In this document: piece after piece, positions 52,677 through 61,121 of the stretch | How the letters are laid out: the number at the start of each line of letters is the position of its first letter | How positions within the stretch are numbered: the stretch's first letter is position 1 | Assembly (NCBI RefSeq): GCF_900178525.1 | Contig: NZ_FXDJ01000009.1 | Span: 766,263 to 830,262 of the forward strand | Direction of reading: 5' to 3' | Length of the DNA stretch: 64,000 nucleotides | DNA from: Massilibacteroides vaginae | GTDB lineage: Bacteria > Bacteroidota > Bacteroidia > Bacteroidales > Tannerellaceae | Made by a program: the position numbers and the translations under genes | The notes under the pieces: model-generated | What the model saw: only the letters and a program-made list of their open reading frames with translations | Told to the model about the DNA's origin: nothing | Databases searched by the model: none

Positions 52677-54191
52677 TTATTTAGGCATTTCTGGTAATGA
52701 GAAACCATTGTTATACGTATGCTTAATCCATTCGTTAGCCATATCCTGAGCGTTGAACTCTGCAAATCGCCGATCAAATCGAGGGTCTCCGTCGATAACC
52801 TTAAAATCATCTACGGTTACGATCTTGATCTTATCAGACGCCGAAATATTAGTGAAACGCATATTCTCGCCATCCCACTGTAGTTCACGGTGAAGGCCGT
52901 TTAATCCGGACAAACGAACGGCAAGAACGCCCATAACCACCATTTCATTGAACGGACCTGAAAATTGGAAGTTTGAGGAAGCTTCGGTACGGTTATCCGG
53001 AGATTCCTTACAGGCACGTATCCAATCCTGTTCATGCGCATTGGTATTCCATATATCACCGTTTCCTCCTTTAACTCTTGGAATTGTGGCTTTAGGCTGA
53101 TTGAAATGATCCATTGCGGAGAAAGGAAGCAGCGTTGGGTTCATGCCGTAACAACCGGTCATGATCTTTCCTTTTGTTCCGATAAAAATGATTCCTCCGT
53201 TTTCGTCTCCCATCATATCTCCGTCTTTCAGTTCTTCCGGACGAGGAGGCATTAATCCACCGTCATACCAATGTACTTTCACTTCCGGCATTTTTACGTT
53301 TCCTTTCGACGGGCGAGCCGGGAATGTATACGTTACCACTTGCGCGTGAGGAGGTGAATACATATTGCTGAGTGTAGAACTTCCAATTACACTTGTGGGG
53401 TACTTCAAATCTAACGCCCAATAGAGAGGGTCCATAATGTGGCAGGCCATATCGCCGAGGGCTCCCGTACCGAAATCCCACCATCCGCGCCAGTTCCACG
53501 GTGTATATACCGGGTTATACGCACGTTTCTGTGCCGGGCCTACAAAAAGATCCCAATCCAGAGTAGACGGTGTTTTCATTTTATCCTTAGGTTCTTGCAA
53601 GCCCTGCGGCCAGATCGGACGGTCTGTCCAGCAATGTACTTCAAAAACATCTCCGATAACACCGGATTGTATCCATTCGGCTATCTGTCTGCACCAATCA
53701 AATGAGTTTCCCTGATTTCCCATCTGCGTAGCCACACGGTATTTTTTCGCGAGTTTAGTCAGCAAACGGGATTCGTAAACGGAGTGTGTTAGCGGTTTTT
53801 GCGTATAGCAATGCTTCCCTAAGGTTATGGCATGAGCGGTTACCCCGGCATGTGTATGGTCCGGAGTGGCTACCATAATCGCGTCAATGGAACTACCCAT
53901 CTGGTCAAACATAACCCGCCAGTCTTTGAATTGCTTTGCTTTAGGATAGTCTGCGAATGTTTTTGCGGCATATTTCCAGTCTACATCACAAAGGGCTACA
54001 ATGTTTTCCGTCTTCATGTTGGCCAGATTACGACGCCCCATGCCTCCGACTCCAATCCCTGCGATATTCAGTTTGTCGCTCGGCGCTGTATATCCATGTG
54101 ATTTCCCTAAAATACTACCGGGAACGATAGTCAGTCCGGCTGCTGCGATTGCTCCCGTCCGGATAAAATCTCGTCTTGAAATGTTTTTCAT
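52677..54191 (-). CDS. Gfo/Idh/MocA family oxidoreductase with Tat signal
   Basis: NAD(P)-dependent sugar oxidoreductase of 504 residues. Residues 1-30 (ISRRDFIRTGAIAAAGLTIV) form a twin-arginine signal, so the folded, cofactor-loaded enzyme is exported. Rossmann motif GIGVGGMGRRNLAN and the family lysine motif CYTQKPLTH (catalytic Lys) are seen, with the long Bacteroidota-type C-terminal domain. It is followed after 1 nt by a secreted isomerase. Together they could oxidise and epimerise glycosides in the periplasm (for example 3-keto-sugar chemistry), which is inference. No clear promoter box upstream. Confidence 0.92.
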   Translation of the reverse strand: MKNISRRDFIRTGAIAAAGLTIVPGSILGKSHGYTAPSDKLNIAGIGVGGMGRRNLANMKTENIVALCDVDWKYAAKTFADYPKAKQFKDWRVMFDQMGSSIDAIMVATPDHTHAGVTAHAITLGKHCYTQKPLTHSVYESRLLTKLAKKYRVATQMGNQGNSFDWCRQIAEWIQSGVIGDVFEVHCWTDRPIWPQGLQEPKDKMKTPSTLDWDLFVGPAQKRAYNPVYTPWNWRGWWDFGTGALGDMACHIMDPLYWALDLKYPTSVIGSSTLSNMYSPPHAQVVTYTFPARPSKGNVKMPEVKVHWYDGGLMPPRPEELKDGDMMGDENGGIIFIGTKGKIMTGCYGMNPTLLPFSAMDHFNQPKATIPRVKGGNGDIWNTNAHEQDWIRACKESPDNRTEASSNFQFSGPFNEMVVMGVLAVRLSGLNGLHRELQWDGENMRFTNISASDKIKIVTVDDFKVIDGDPRFDRRFAEFNAQDMANEWIKHTYNNGFSLPEMPK

Positions 54192-54533
54192 GCCTATTTA
54201 TTTTAAAGTTAAACAATATTCATCCGCGTATTAAAAATCACACTTGTATCACCATTTTTCAGTGCGACTTAAACCTTGCTTTTGCTTTATTTTGGTGTTT
54301 TCTCTATAAAGAAACAAATAAAAACGCCAGAATCACTATTTATCACCTGATTAAATTAGATGGGAGATCCAAAACAGTTATAGTATTCATGGATAGCCAG
54401 ATAGGGATATTGCTTTGCTGGTTTGTTCTCACAAATAAGTAAACCGTCCGATATATACATCTTCATCTTTATTCGTTCTTTATATAATATGACACCGGAG
54501 AACGAAAAACTACTTACAGTACGCCTCCCCTCT
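54192..54533. other. Intergenic region, nothing recognised
   Basis: About 340 bp between the Tat oxidoreductase start and the ribF promoter. No ORF, repeat, tRNA or terminator seen. It should hold the promoter of the oxidoreductase operon, but no exact TAnnTTTG was found on the minus strand. Confidence 0.5.
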
Positions 54534-54564
54534 TTTGGCTGATTGTTGCGTTTCGTTATCTTTG
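54534..54564 (+). promoter_or_regulatory. Full Bacteroidota promoter for ribF
   Basis: Textbook TTTG (54534-54537), 19-bp spacer, TATCTTTG (54557-54564), 16 bp before the ribF ATG. It is the best promoter match in the window. Confidence 0.8.
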
Positions 54565-54580
54565 TAACCTAATGTAAAGA

Positions 54581-55525
54581 ATGACTACGATGATAGTTTC
54601 GAAGGGAACGGATATTCCGGAGACAGAGGGATTGGTTGCTACAATCGGCTTTTTTGATGGTGTTCATCTTGGACATCGGTTTTTGATTGATGAATTAAAG
54701 CGCGTAGCGGAAGCTAAAGGACTGCCTTCTGCTGTGATTACTTTCTCTGCACATCCGAGAACGGTATTGCAGCCGGATTTCCATCCGAATCTGTTAAATA
54801 CGTTGGACGAAAAATTAACTCAGCTGGAAACAACCGGCTTGGATTATTGTATTGTGATGGATTTCTCGGAAGAATTGTCTCAATTATCCGCTCAAGCGTT
54901 TATCACCCAAATTCTGAAAGAACAGCTGAATGTAAAAACCTTACTGATCGGCTATGACCATCGGTTTGGTCATGATCGCACAGATGGCTTTGAACAATAT
55001 GTAGCTTATGGAGCTGCTTGCGGCATGAATGTTATGAAAGCATCGCCTTATGAAGCGGAGGATGTCACGGTCAGTTCTTCCGCCATACGTGACAAACTGC
55101 TGAATGGTGAAGTAGAAGCTGCCACTAAGTTATTATCTTACCCATACAGTTTAACCGGGCACATTGTAGATGGTTATAAAGTGGGGCGTAAACTTGGATT
55201 TCCTACGGCCAATATTGTAGTAAACAACCCGGATAAAATAATACCCGCGATAGGTGTTTATGCCGTTTGGGTTTATGTGGAAGGGGAGAAACACAAGGGA
55301 ATGTTATATATAGGCGACCGCCCTACTTTGCAAAATGGCACTCATATTACCATGGAAGTGAATATTCTAAACTTCGACCGGAATATTTATAATAATCAAA
55401 TTACAGTAGCGTTCATTAATTATGTGCGTGGAGACTATAAGTTTAACTCACTTGAAGAGTTGAAAGATCAATTAGCCGCAGACCGGGATGTAGTTGATAA
55501 GAGGCTCGATAAAACAGCAAAATAG
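54581..55525 (+). CDS. ribF: Bifunctional riboflavin kinase / FAD synthetase
   Basis: Makes FMN from riboflavin and FAD from FMN. FAD synthetase domain (about 1-180): IGFFDGVHLGHRFLID, LLIGYDHRFGHDRTDG and VSSSAIRDKLLNG; riboflavin kinase domain (about 185-310): GRKLGFPTANI and NGTHITMEVNIL. 314 residues, normal. The M20 gene begins 1 nt after its stop. Confidence 0.95.
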   Translation: MTTMIVSKGTDIPETEGLVATIGFFDGVHLGHRFLIDELKRVAEAKGLPSAVITFSAHPRTVLQPDFHPNLLNTLDEKLTQLETTGLDYCIVMDFSEELSQLSAQAFITQILKEQLNVKTLLIGYDHRFGHDRTDGFEQYVAYGAACGMNVMKASPYEAEDVTVSSSAIRDKLLNGEVEAATKLLSYPYSLTGHIVDGYKVGRKLGFPTANIVVNNPDKIIPAIGVYAVWVYVEGEKHKGMLYIGDRPTLQNGTHITMEVNILNFDRNIYNNQITVAFINYVRGDYKFNSLEELKDQLAADRDVVDKRLDKTAK

Positions 55526-55526
55526 T

Positions 55527-56585
55527 ATGGAACAGTTTTTTTACGAAGCAATAGATACACTAAAAGGAATGATTTCCCGCTCATCATTTAGCCGGGAAGA
55601 AGGAGATGTTGCCGACTATTTGAATGAAGTATGGACCTCTGCCGGCCATCTTGTTAACCGAGAAGGCAATAATCTTTGGATCGTATCTCCCGGCTTCGAC
55701 TTAAACAAACCGACGATACTGCTTAATTCGCATATAGATACCGTTAAACCGGCCTCCGGTTGGACTAAGGATCCTTTTTCACCAGACGAAAATGATGAAG
55801 ATCAGTTGTTCGGTTTAGGGAGTAATGATGCCGGAGCAAGTGTAGTATCTCTTTATGCCGCATTCGCACAACTTATTCAAAAAGAGCAAACTTACAACCT
55901 GATCTTTTTAGCTTCCGCAGAAGAAGAAGTTTCCGGAAAAGAAGGTATTGAAAGAGCCTTGAAAGAACTTCCACCAATCACTTTCGCGATTGTAGGTGAG
56001 CCAACTGAAATGCAACCGGCTATTGCGGAAAAAGGACTGATGGTGTTGGATTGTGTAGCTAAAGGACAAGCCGGCCATGCGGCTCGTAATGAAGGAGTAA
56101 ATGCCATTTCAGTGGCTATGAAGGCGATAAATTGGTTTCACACCTATCAGTTCCCTGAAAAAAGCGACTTTCTTGGTCCGGTGAAGATGAGCGTAACGAT
56201 TATCCATGCCGGAAGTCAACATAACGTAGTGCCCGATCGTTGTGAGTTTACGGTAGATATCCGGACAAATGAATTCTATCCGAACGAAAAACTATTTTCA
56301 TTGATAAAAGAGCAGGTTGATTGTGACCTGAAAGCCCGCAGCTTCCGTCTTAATTCTACCCGTACGGATTTAGACCATCCTTTTGTACAGCGCGCCTTAC
56401 TAATGGGCAAAGAACCTTTCGGTTCTCCTACATTAAGTGATCAAGCGTTAATGTCTTTTCCTTCTGTAAAAATGGGTCCCGGACAATCTTCCCGTTCGCA
56501 TACAGCAGATGAATTTATTCGTCCTTCGGAAATCAGGGAGGCGATAGACACCTATGTACGCCTGTTAGACGGACTCCAACTTTAG
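55527..56585 (+). CDS. M20 family metallo-hydrolase (ArgE-like acylornithine deacetylase)
   Basis: Zinc-dependent deacylase of 352 residues. The start MEQFFYEAIDTLKGMIS lies 1 nt after the ribF stop; an upstream frame from 55494 overlaps ribF. Metal and catalytic motifs: LNSHIDTVKP, GLGSNDAGAS (Asp bridge), ASAEEEVSGKEG (catalytic Glu), VGEPTEM, and GPGQSSRSHTADEF (final His). Probably N-acetyl- or N-succinyl-ornithine deacetylase of arginine synthesis, as annotated in related Bacteroidota; the acyl group cannot be read from sequence. Confidence 0.88.
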   Translation: MEQFFYEAIDTLKGMISRSSFSREEGDVADYLNEVWTSAGHLVNREGNNLWIVSPGFDLNKPTILLNSHIDTVKPASGWTKDPFSPDENDEDQLFGLGSNDAGASVVSLYAAFAQLIQKEQTYNLIFLASAEEEVSGKEGIERALKELPPITFAIVGEPTEMQPAIAEKGLMVLDCVAKGQAGHAARNEGVNAISVAMKAINWFHTYQFPEKSDFLGPVKMSVTIIHAGSQHNVVPDRCEFTVDIRTNEFYPNEKLFSLIKEQVDCDLKARSFRLNSTRTDLDHPFVQRALLMGKEPFGSPTLSDQALMSFPSVKMGPGQSSRSHTADEFIRPSEIREAIDTYVRLLDGLQL

Positions 56586-56594
56586 TTCAAACCC

Positions 56595-57875
56595 ATGTTT
56601 AGAAAAGTACTCGAAACAATCGGAACACGCTACGTTGTTGCTTTGCTTAATCTGGCGCTGATCTTTATCAATGCCCGGGTACTTGGAGTTCATGGTGTTG
56701 GTCTGGCCGGTTTGATCATAGCTGCCGTCACCATCGTTGTTTCTGTTAACAGTCTGCTTAGCGGAAACACGATTGTTTACTTTATGAGTAAATATCCGGC
56801 ACGATTAGTTTTGCTGCCGGCTTATCTATGGATCCCTGTCAGTTCTGCAGCAGTCAGCCTGCTGATGTATGCCTTAGGTTTATTTCCCGAAAATTATGGA
56901 ATCGATATCTTTTGGCTTAGCCTTCTAAACTCCTTTGTTGCAGCCAATTCTCGTTTTCTTTTGGGAAAAGATAAAGTAAAAGGATTTAATCTGACTTTTC
57001 TTCTTCAGGGAGGATTATTGTTTTTCTTACTTCTTTATTTCTATTATATACGTGAAGAACAGAGCATTCAGTCCTATTTATGGGGAATGTATCTGGCAAA
57101 CGGTATAGCCTTATTTGTAAGTTCCCTGCTGCTTATCCCTCATCTTGTAAAACCTGAAAAAGAGACAACAAAAAAGCCGTATTTCACGCTTGTACGTGAA
57201 ATGTTTGTTTACGGACTTTGGAGTAGCGCGGATAATCTGGCCGAGATATACACCACCAGATTAAACTATTTTATGCTACGTCATTTTTCCGGATTAGGAG
57301 CAGTAGGTCTGTTGGATGCAGGCACAAAAATATCAGAAAGTGTATGGCACATAAGTCGAAGCGTAAGCCTTATCACATACAGCGAAGTTAGTAGGCAGAA
57401 AGAAAAAGTCGCACAAAAACAGATCGTGCTTCGCTTAGTTAAGTTCACTTTTTTTGCTGTCTCAACAGTTACGTTGCTTATCACGTTAATTCCCGAATGG
57501 ATTTATACAGATTATTTATTCACCCCTGAATTCACCGGGATACGCCAAATAATTTTAATCCTTGCCCCCGGTATAATTGCCTTTGCATGCAATAATGTTT
57601 TAGGTCACTACTTCATCGGCTCAGGCAAGATCCGGTATAGCGCATACTGTTCGTTTACAGGACTATTTGTACTCATTACCGTCGGATATTTCCTAATCCC
57701 CACCTATGGCATTACAGGCTCCGCCATAACCTCCAGCATAGCGTTCTTATCTATGCTTACATGCTCAACAACGCTATTCCTAAAACAAACCTCAACACAT
57801 TTCCAAGAGCTCCTCCCCAACAAACAAGACTTTAGATTTATTGCGGAGAAAGTGAAAGATCGTTTTCAACGATAA
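56595..57875 (+). CDS. Oligosaccharide flippase family membrane protein
   Basis: Polytopic membrane protein of 426 residues of the MATE-like polysaccharide biosynthesis (Wzx/RfbX) group, with about 12-14 hydrophobic segments and typical YFMSKYPARLVLLPAYLW and DNLAEIYTTRLNYFMLRHFSG regions. It would move lipid-linked sugars across the inner membrane. There are no glycosyltransferase genes around, so the substrate is unknown. It is 9 bp after the M20 gene, probably third in the ribF unit. Confidence 0.86.
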   Translation: MFRKVLETIGTRYVVALLNLALIFINARVLGVHGVGLAGLIIAAVTIVVSVNSLLSGNTIVYFMSKYPARLVLLPAYLWIPVSSAAVSLLMYALGLFPENYGIDIFWLSLLNSFVAANSRFLLGKDKVKGFNLTFLLQGGLLFFLLLYFYYIREEQSIQSYLWGMYLANGIALFVSSLLLIPHLVKPEKETTKKPYFTLVREMFVYGLWSSADNLAEIYTTRLNYFMLRHFSGLGAVGLLDAGTKISESVWHISRSVSLITYSEVSRQKEKVAQKQIVLRLVKFTFFAVSTVTLLITLIPEWIYTDYLFTPEFTGIRQIILILAPGIIAFACNNVLGHYFIGSGKIRYSAYCSFTGLFVLITVGYFLIPTYGITGSAITSSIAFLSMLTCSTTLFLKQTSTHFQELLPNKQDFRFIAEKVKDRFQR

Positions 57876-57886
57876 AAAGCACAGAT

Positions 57887-58717
57887 TCACTCCTCCACCA
57901 ACCCTGCTGCTCCTAAGATGGCGATGTCCGGATTGGTTGAGATGCGTATTTGTAGCTTTTCCATGGATTTGGGGTAAGGGAATTCTTTCATGGCTTGGTG
58001 CATTGCCGATTCAAATAAGGGGAATGCTGTAGTGATGCCGCCTCCGAATATTATTGCTTCCGGATCGTAAGCGAAGACAATGGTTTCTACTAAACGCCCC
58101 ATGTGTATGCCGAATTCTTCCCATATCCGGAGTGCTTCGGGATCGTTGTTCCGGGCTTTTTCGGCGGCTTCTTTTCCGGTCGTATTGTGTTGTGTTTTAA
58201 AGAACATGCTTCCGCAGTAATCTTCTAATGTAACGCCCAGATAGGGCAGACAGCCAATTTCTCCGGCACCGGTATTGCTTCCTCCGTACAAATGATCGTT
58301 GATGATGATACCCGCTCCTACTCCGGTACCCAACGTAACACCTACCAGATGTTTAAACGGACGACCTTCGCCGAATTTCTTTTCTCCAAGGGTAAAACAG
58401 TTGGAATCGTTATTGATATAAACGGGAACGTTAAACTCGGATTCAAGAATGTCTTTTAAGGGAACTTCTATCCAGGATGGAATGTTAGCCACATTGTAAA
58501 CCACTCCCGTTTCACTATCCAATACCGACGGAACGCCAACTCCAATTCCTCGTGTTTGAGGAGTCATCATTTTGCTGATCTGTGCTTTCAGATAGGTGAG
58601 CGATTCCTCTAATGGCATTTGTCCCGGACTTGGGGCCGTGATTTTATTTACTAATCGGTCATCAGACAATTGACCGATGCGGACATTTGTTCCTCCTAAA
58701 TCAATTCCTAGTATCAT
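57887..58717 (-). CDS. ROK family sugar kinase
   Basis: Sugar kinase of 276 residues. Motifs: GIDLGGTNVRIGQL (phosphate 1), INNDSNCFTLGE (catalytic Asp) and GVTLGTGVGAGIIIN (phosphate 2). The classical Cys-rich zinc motif of ROK proteins is not complete (IGCLPYLGVTLEDYCG), so it is a divergent, short member; glucokinase or another hexose kinase is plausible. It is convergent with the flippase gene. Upstream TTTCTTTG (58752-58745) is one base off the -7 consensus. Confidence 0.87.
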   Translation of the reverse strand: MILGIDLGGTNVRIGQLSDDRLVNKITAPSPGQMPLEESLTYLKAQISKMMTPQTRGIGVGVPSVLDSETGVVYNVANIPSWIEVPLKDILESEFNVPVYINNDSNCFTLGEKKFGEGRPFKHLVGVTLGTGVGAGIIINDHLYGGSNTGAGEIGCLPYLGVTLEDYCGSMFFKTQHNTTGKEAAEKARNNDPEALRIWEEFGIHMGRLVETIVFAYDPEAIIFGGGITTAFPLFESAMHQAMKEFPYPKSMEKLQIRISTNPDIAILGAAGLVEE

Positions 58718-58834
58718 AATATTATATTAGATGTAATGATTGCACAAAGAAAAGCTTTTTTTCAATATTAGCGAATCTAAGCGGCCTATTTCTTATATAA
58801 CTGCATTTTTATTACTAAATCTCCTCTTATTGTC

Positions 58835-58842
58835 TATATTTG
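58835..58842 (+). promoter_or_regulatory. -7 box TATATTTG for the BadF-type kinase gene
   Basis: TAnnTTTG match 22 bp before the ATG at 58865. No clear -33 element. Confidence 0.6.
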
Positions 58843-58864
58843 TCATAGAAATCAAAAATACCAT

Positions 58865-59701
58865 ATGAAACTGATTGCTGAGAGTGGCTCAACAAGAGCT
58901 GAATGGGTGCTGGTAGATCAAGATATCGTACTGCAAAGAGTCTTTACGGAAGGGATAAATCCTTTCTTTCAGAACAGAAGGGAAATCAGTCGGGCTGTTC
59001 GCCTGAATTTACCGGAGGCTTTTTTTAAGCGAAAATTAGAGCATGTCTATTTTTATGGGGCAGGGTGTAATTCAGAAGAAAAGAAGGGCATTCTTTCCGC
59101 ATCACTTGTCGCGCAATTCAAATCTCCGATTACTGTTGAAAGTGATTTGCTTGCAGCAGCACGCGGACTCTTTAAAAATGAACCGGGTATTGCCTGCATT
59201 TTAGGAGCCGGCTCAAACTCTTGCTTCTATAATGGAACGGATATTGTGAAAAATGTACGTCCCGCAGGCTATATATTAGGAGACGAAGGAGGAGAATCCG
59301 TTTTAGGAAAACGTTTTTTGGCAGACGCTTTAAAAGATCTTGCACCAATTGGATTGACAATGGATTTTTATGATAAGTTCCGGATTACGGCGGATAACGT
59401 GATGGACTCGGTCTATAACGCGTCTTTCCCCAATCGCTTCTTAGCCACTATTTCTTACTTTCTGGCAGGTTATCTGGACAACGACTATGTATATGGCTTG
59501 TTTACGGATAATTTAAGAAGTTACTTCACCCGTTGCGTGTGTCAGTATAATTACGAGAGATATCCAATACGTTTTGTCGGTTCATTTGCCTCTAAGCATG
59601 CTGATATTCTGGAAGAAGTTGCCCGTGAATATGATATAGAGATCGACCTCATACTCGAAAGCCCGATGTCCGGACTGATTGAGTACCATAAGTCTTTCTG
59701 A
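58865..59701 (+). CDS. BadF/BadG-type N-acetylglucosamine kinase-like protein
   Basis: ASKHA-fold kinase of 278 residues related to GlcNAc kinases (NAGK). Seen: MKLIAESGSTRAEWVLVD, ESDLLAAARGL, CILGAGSNSCFYNG, ILGDEGGESVLGKR and a C-terminal VGSFASKHADIL. It could phosphorylate GlcNAc or a related amino sugar in the cytoplasm and feed NagA (27029-28246), though the two genes are 30 kb apart. The ROK kinase is divergent from it; a NIPSNAP gene follows after 43 bp. Confidence 0.85.
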   Translation: MKLIAESGSTRAEWVLVDQDIVLQRVFTEGINPFFQNRREISRAVRLNLPEAFFKRKLEHVYFYGAGCNSEEKKGILSASLVAQFKSPITVESDLLAAARGLFKNEPGIACILGAGSNSCFYNGTDIVKNVRPAGYILGDEGGESVLGKRFLADALKDLAPIGLTMDFYDKFRITADNVMDSVYNASFPNRFLATISYFLAGYLDNDYVYGLFTDNLRSYFTRCVCQYNYERYPIRFVGSFASKHADILEEVAREYDIEIDLILESPMSGLIEYHKSF

Positions 59702-59744
59702 TTTTTTAAAAAAACTACAATAACAACAGTCTTAATTTACTATT

Positions 59745-60515
59745 ATGAAACGCAGACAGTTTATTAAAACGGCTGGAATAATGGCCGCCATTCCCGCGGT
59801 AGACAGCATGGCATCTGTTCACTCTTCGTATGCCCAAGAAAAGGAAATATACGAATGGCGTATTTATACGTTGACAGCAGACAAAACCGAGTTAGATGAT
59901 TTTTATCAGCAGGTTTTAATTCCGGCCTATAGCACATTTAATATAGCGGTTGGCGCTTTTACTCTTTACAAGAAAGAAGAGCAGGAAAAACGTTTCTACC
60001 TCTTTGTTTACCCCAACATCACGACCTATCATAAAGTTAAAAAGGAAATATGGAAAAATGAATCTTTCCGCAAAGCGGCTCAACCATTTTATAATACTTC
60101 GGCTGTTAATCCGGTCTACACCGAATTTGAAACGTTTTTATGCGAAGCTTTTGACGGGATACCCAAACTTTCTAAACCTGATAAAAATAGAACCGTATTC
60201 GAATTTCGTAATTACAAAAGTCCGAATGAAGAAGCCAATCAACGAAAAGTACACATGTTTAATGTAGATGAAATGGCAGTTTTCGACAAAGTAGGTATTA
60301 ATCCGGTTTGTTACGGAGAGGTATTAGCCGGTCCGCGTATGCCATCCCTCATTTACCTGACTTGGTATAAAGACATAGACACCCGCAATGAGGCTTGGAA
60401 AAAGTTTGGAGAACATCCTGATTGGTTACGCATTAAGGTTTTGCCGGAATACGCGAACACAGCGACAGACAATAAAAACACCCTTCTTTCACCAATGCCG
60501 TATTCTCAAATTTAA
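59745..60515 (+). CDS. NIPSNAP family protein with Tat-type signal
   Basis: 256 residues: a twin-arginine-like signal (KRRQFIKTAGIMAAIPA, with SYAQ cleavage-like end), then two NIPSNAP repeats (about 30-130 and 140-245), the first opening IYEWRIYTLTADKTELDDFY and the second VFEFRNYKSPNEEANQ. Duplicate ferredoxin-like halves are typical. Function unknown; members often occur with sugar-oxidising or lactonase genes. It follows the GlcNAc-kinase-like gene on the same strand. Confidence 0.88.
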   Translation: MKRRQFIKTAGIMAAIPAVDSMASVHSSYAQEKEIYEWRIYTLTADKTELDDFYQQVLIPAYSTFNIAVGAFTLYKKEEQEKRFYLFVYPNITTYHKVKKEIWKNESFRKAAQPFYNTSAVNPVYTEFETFLCEAFDGIPKLSKPDKNRTVFEFRNYKSPNEEANQRKVHMFNVDEMAVFDKVGINPVCYGEVLAGPRMPSLIYLTWYKDIDTRNEAWKKFGEHPDWLRIKVLPEYANTATDNKNTLLSPMPYSQI

Positions 60516-60588
60516 GTTTTTGAAGAGTAAAATTTCACCTAAAAACTGAGACAAAAAAGGCTACCTAAAAAGACATAGTAATATCTTT

Positions 60589-60690
60589 AAAAACATAAAG
60601 GTTATTTTTGGAAACATAAAGGATATTTTTTCAAAAATAACCTTTATGTTTTTCGCCTCTATAACTCATTGATTATTAGAGCCTAAAAAC
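60589..60690. repeat. Rearranged relative of the 21-bp-phased element (copy E)
   Basis: AAAAACATAAAGGTTATTTT plus one T (60589-60609) has a perfect 21-bp inverse at 60633-60653, with another ATAAAGG (60616) inside at the 21-bp phase. It is followed by TTGATTATTAG (60669-60679) and a hairpin CTCTA (60657-60661)/TAGAG (60677-60681) flanked by GTTTTT and AAAAAC. The array is inverted about its centre rather than direct. Confidence 0.82.
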
Positions 60691-60757
60691 CTCAGCATTT
60701 TCCTCTCTGTCAACCCGATTCCCCTCTCTGTCATCTCGACCTACTTCCCTGTCATTC

Positions 60758-61023
60758 CGACCATCCCCTCCTTGTCATCTCGACCGAAGTGGAGAGATCT
60801 CTGCATAAGGCTTCGTTCAACAATAGTCAGACGGTATGAGATGCTTCGACAGGCTCAGCATGACAGCGGTTAATGGTATGATTATATGGTGGTTCTCTTC
60901 CCTGTCATCTCGACCATCCCCTCCTTGTCATCTCGACCGAAGTGGAGAGATCTCTGCATAAGGCTTCGTTCAACAATAGTCAGACGGTATGAGATGCTTC
61001 GACAGGCTCAGCATGACAGCGGT
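60758..61023 (+). repeat. Two identical 113-bp direct repeats of the Bacteroidota mosaic
   Basis: 60758-60870 and 60911-61023 are identical over 113 bp, period 153. Each contains CTTGTCATCTCGACCGAAGT, GAGAGATCTCTGCATAAGGC, AATAGTCAGACGGTATGAG and GCTTCGACAGGCTCAGCA. The same modules lie in the opposite orientation at 29976-30640. Confidence 0.92.
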
Positions 61024-61045
61024 CTGATTATGGGATGGTTGGCAC

Positions 61046-61072
61046 GAAAAAGGGGCGATTTTTTTCGCCCCT
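61046..61072 (-). terminator. Terminator of the porin operon
   Basis: AGGGGCGA (61051-61058) / TCGCCCCT (61065-61072), with the minus strand continuing into T5. It lies 50 bp after the porin stop, next to the 113-bp repeats. Confidence 0.78.
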
Positions 61073-61121
61073 ACATCGGTTTATAATCAATAGATTGTAT
61101 AATTTGTTGTGAAATGTGCGA

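Noticed and set aside
60886-61086. 66-codon plus-strand frame
   Set aside because: Derived from the second 113-bp repeat; no independent coding signal.
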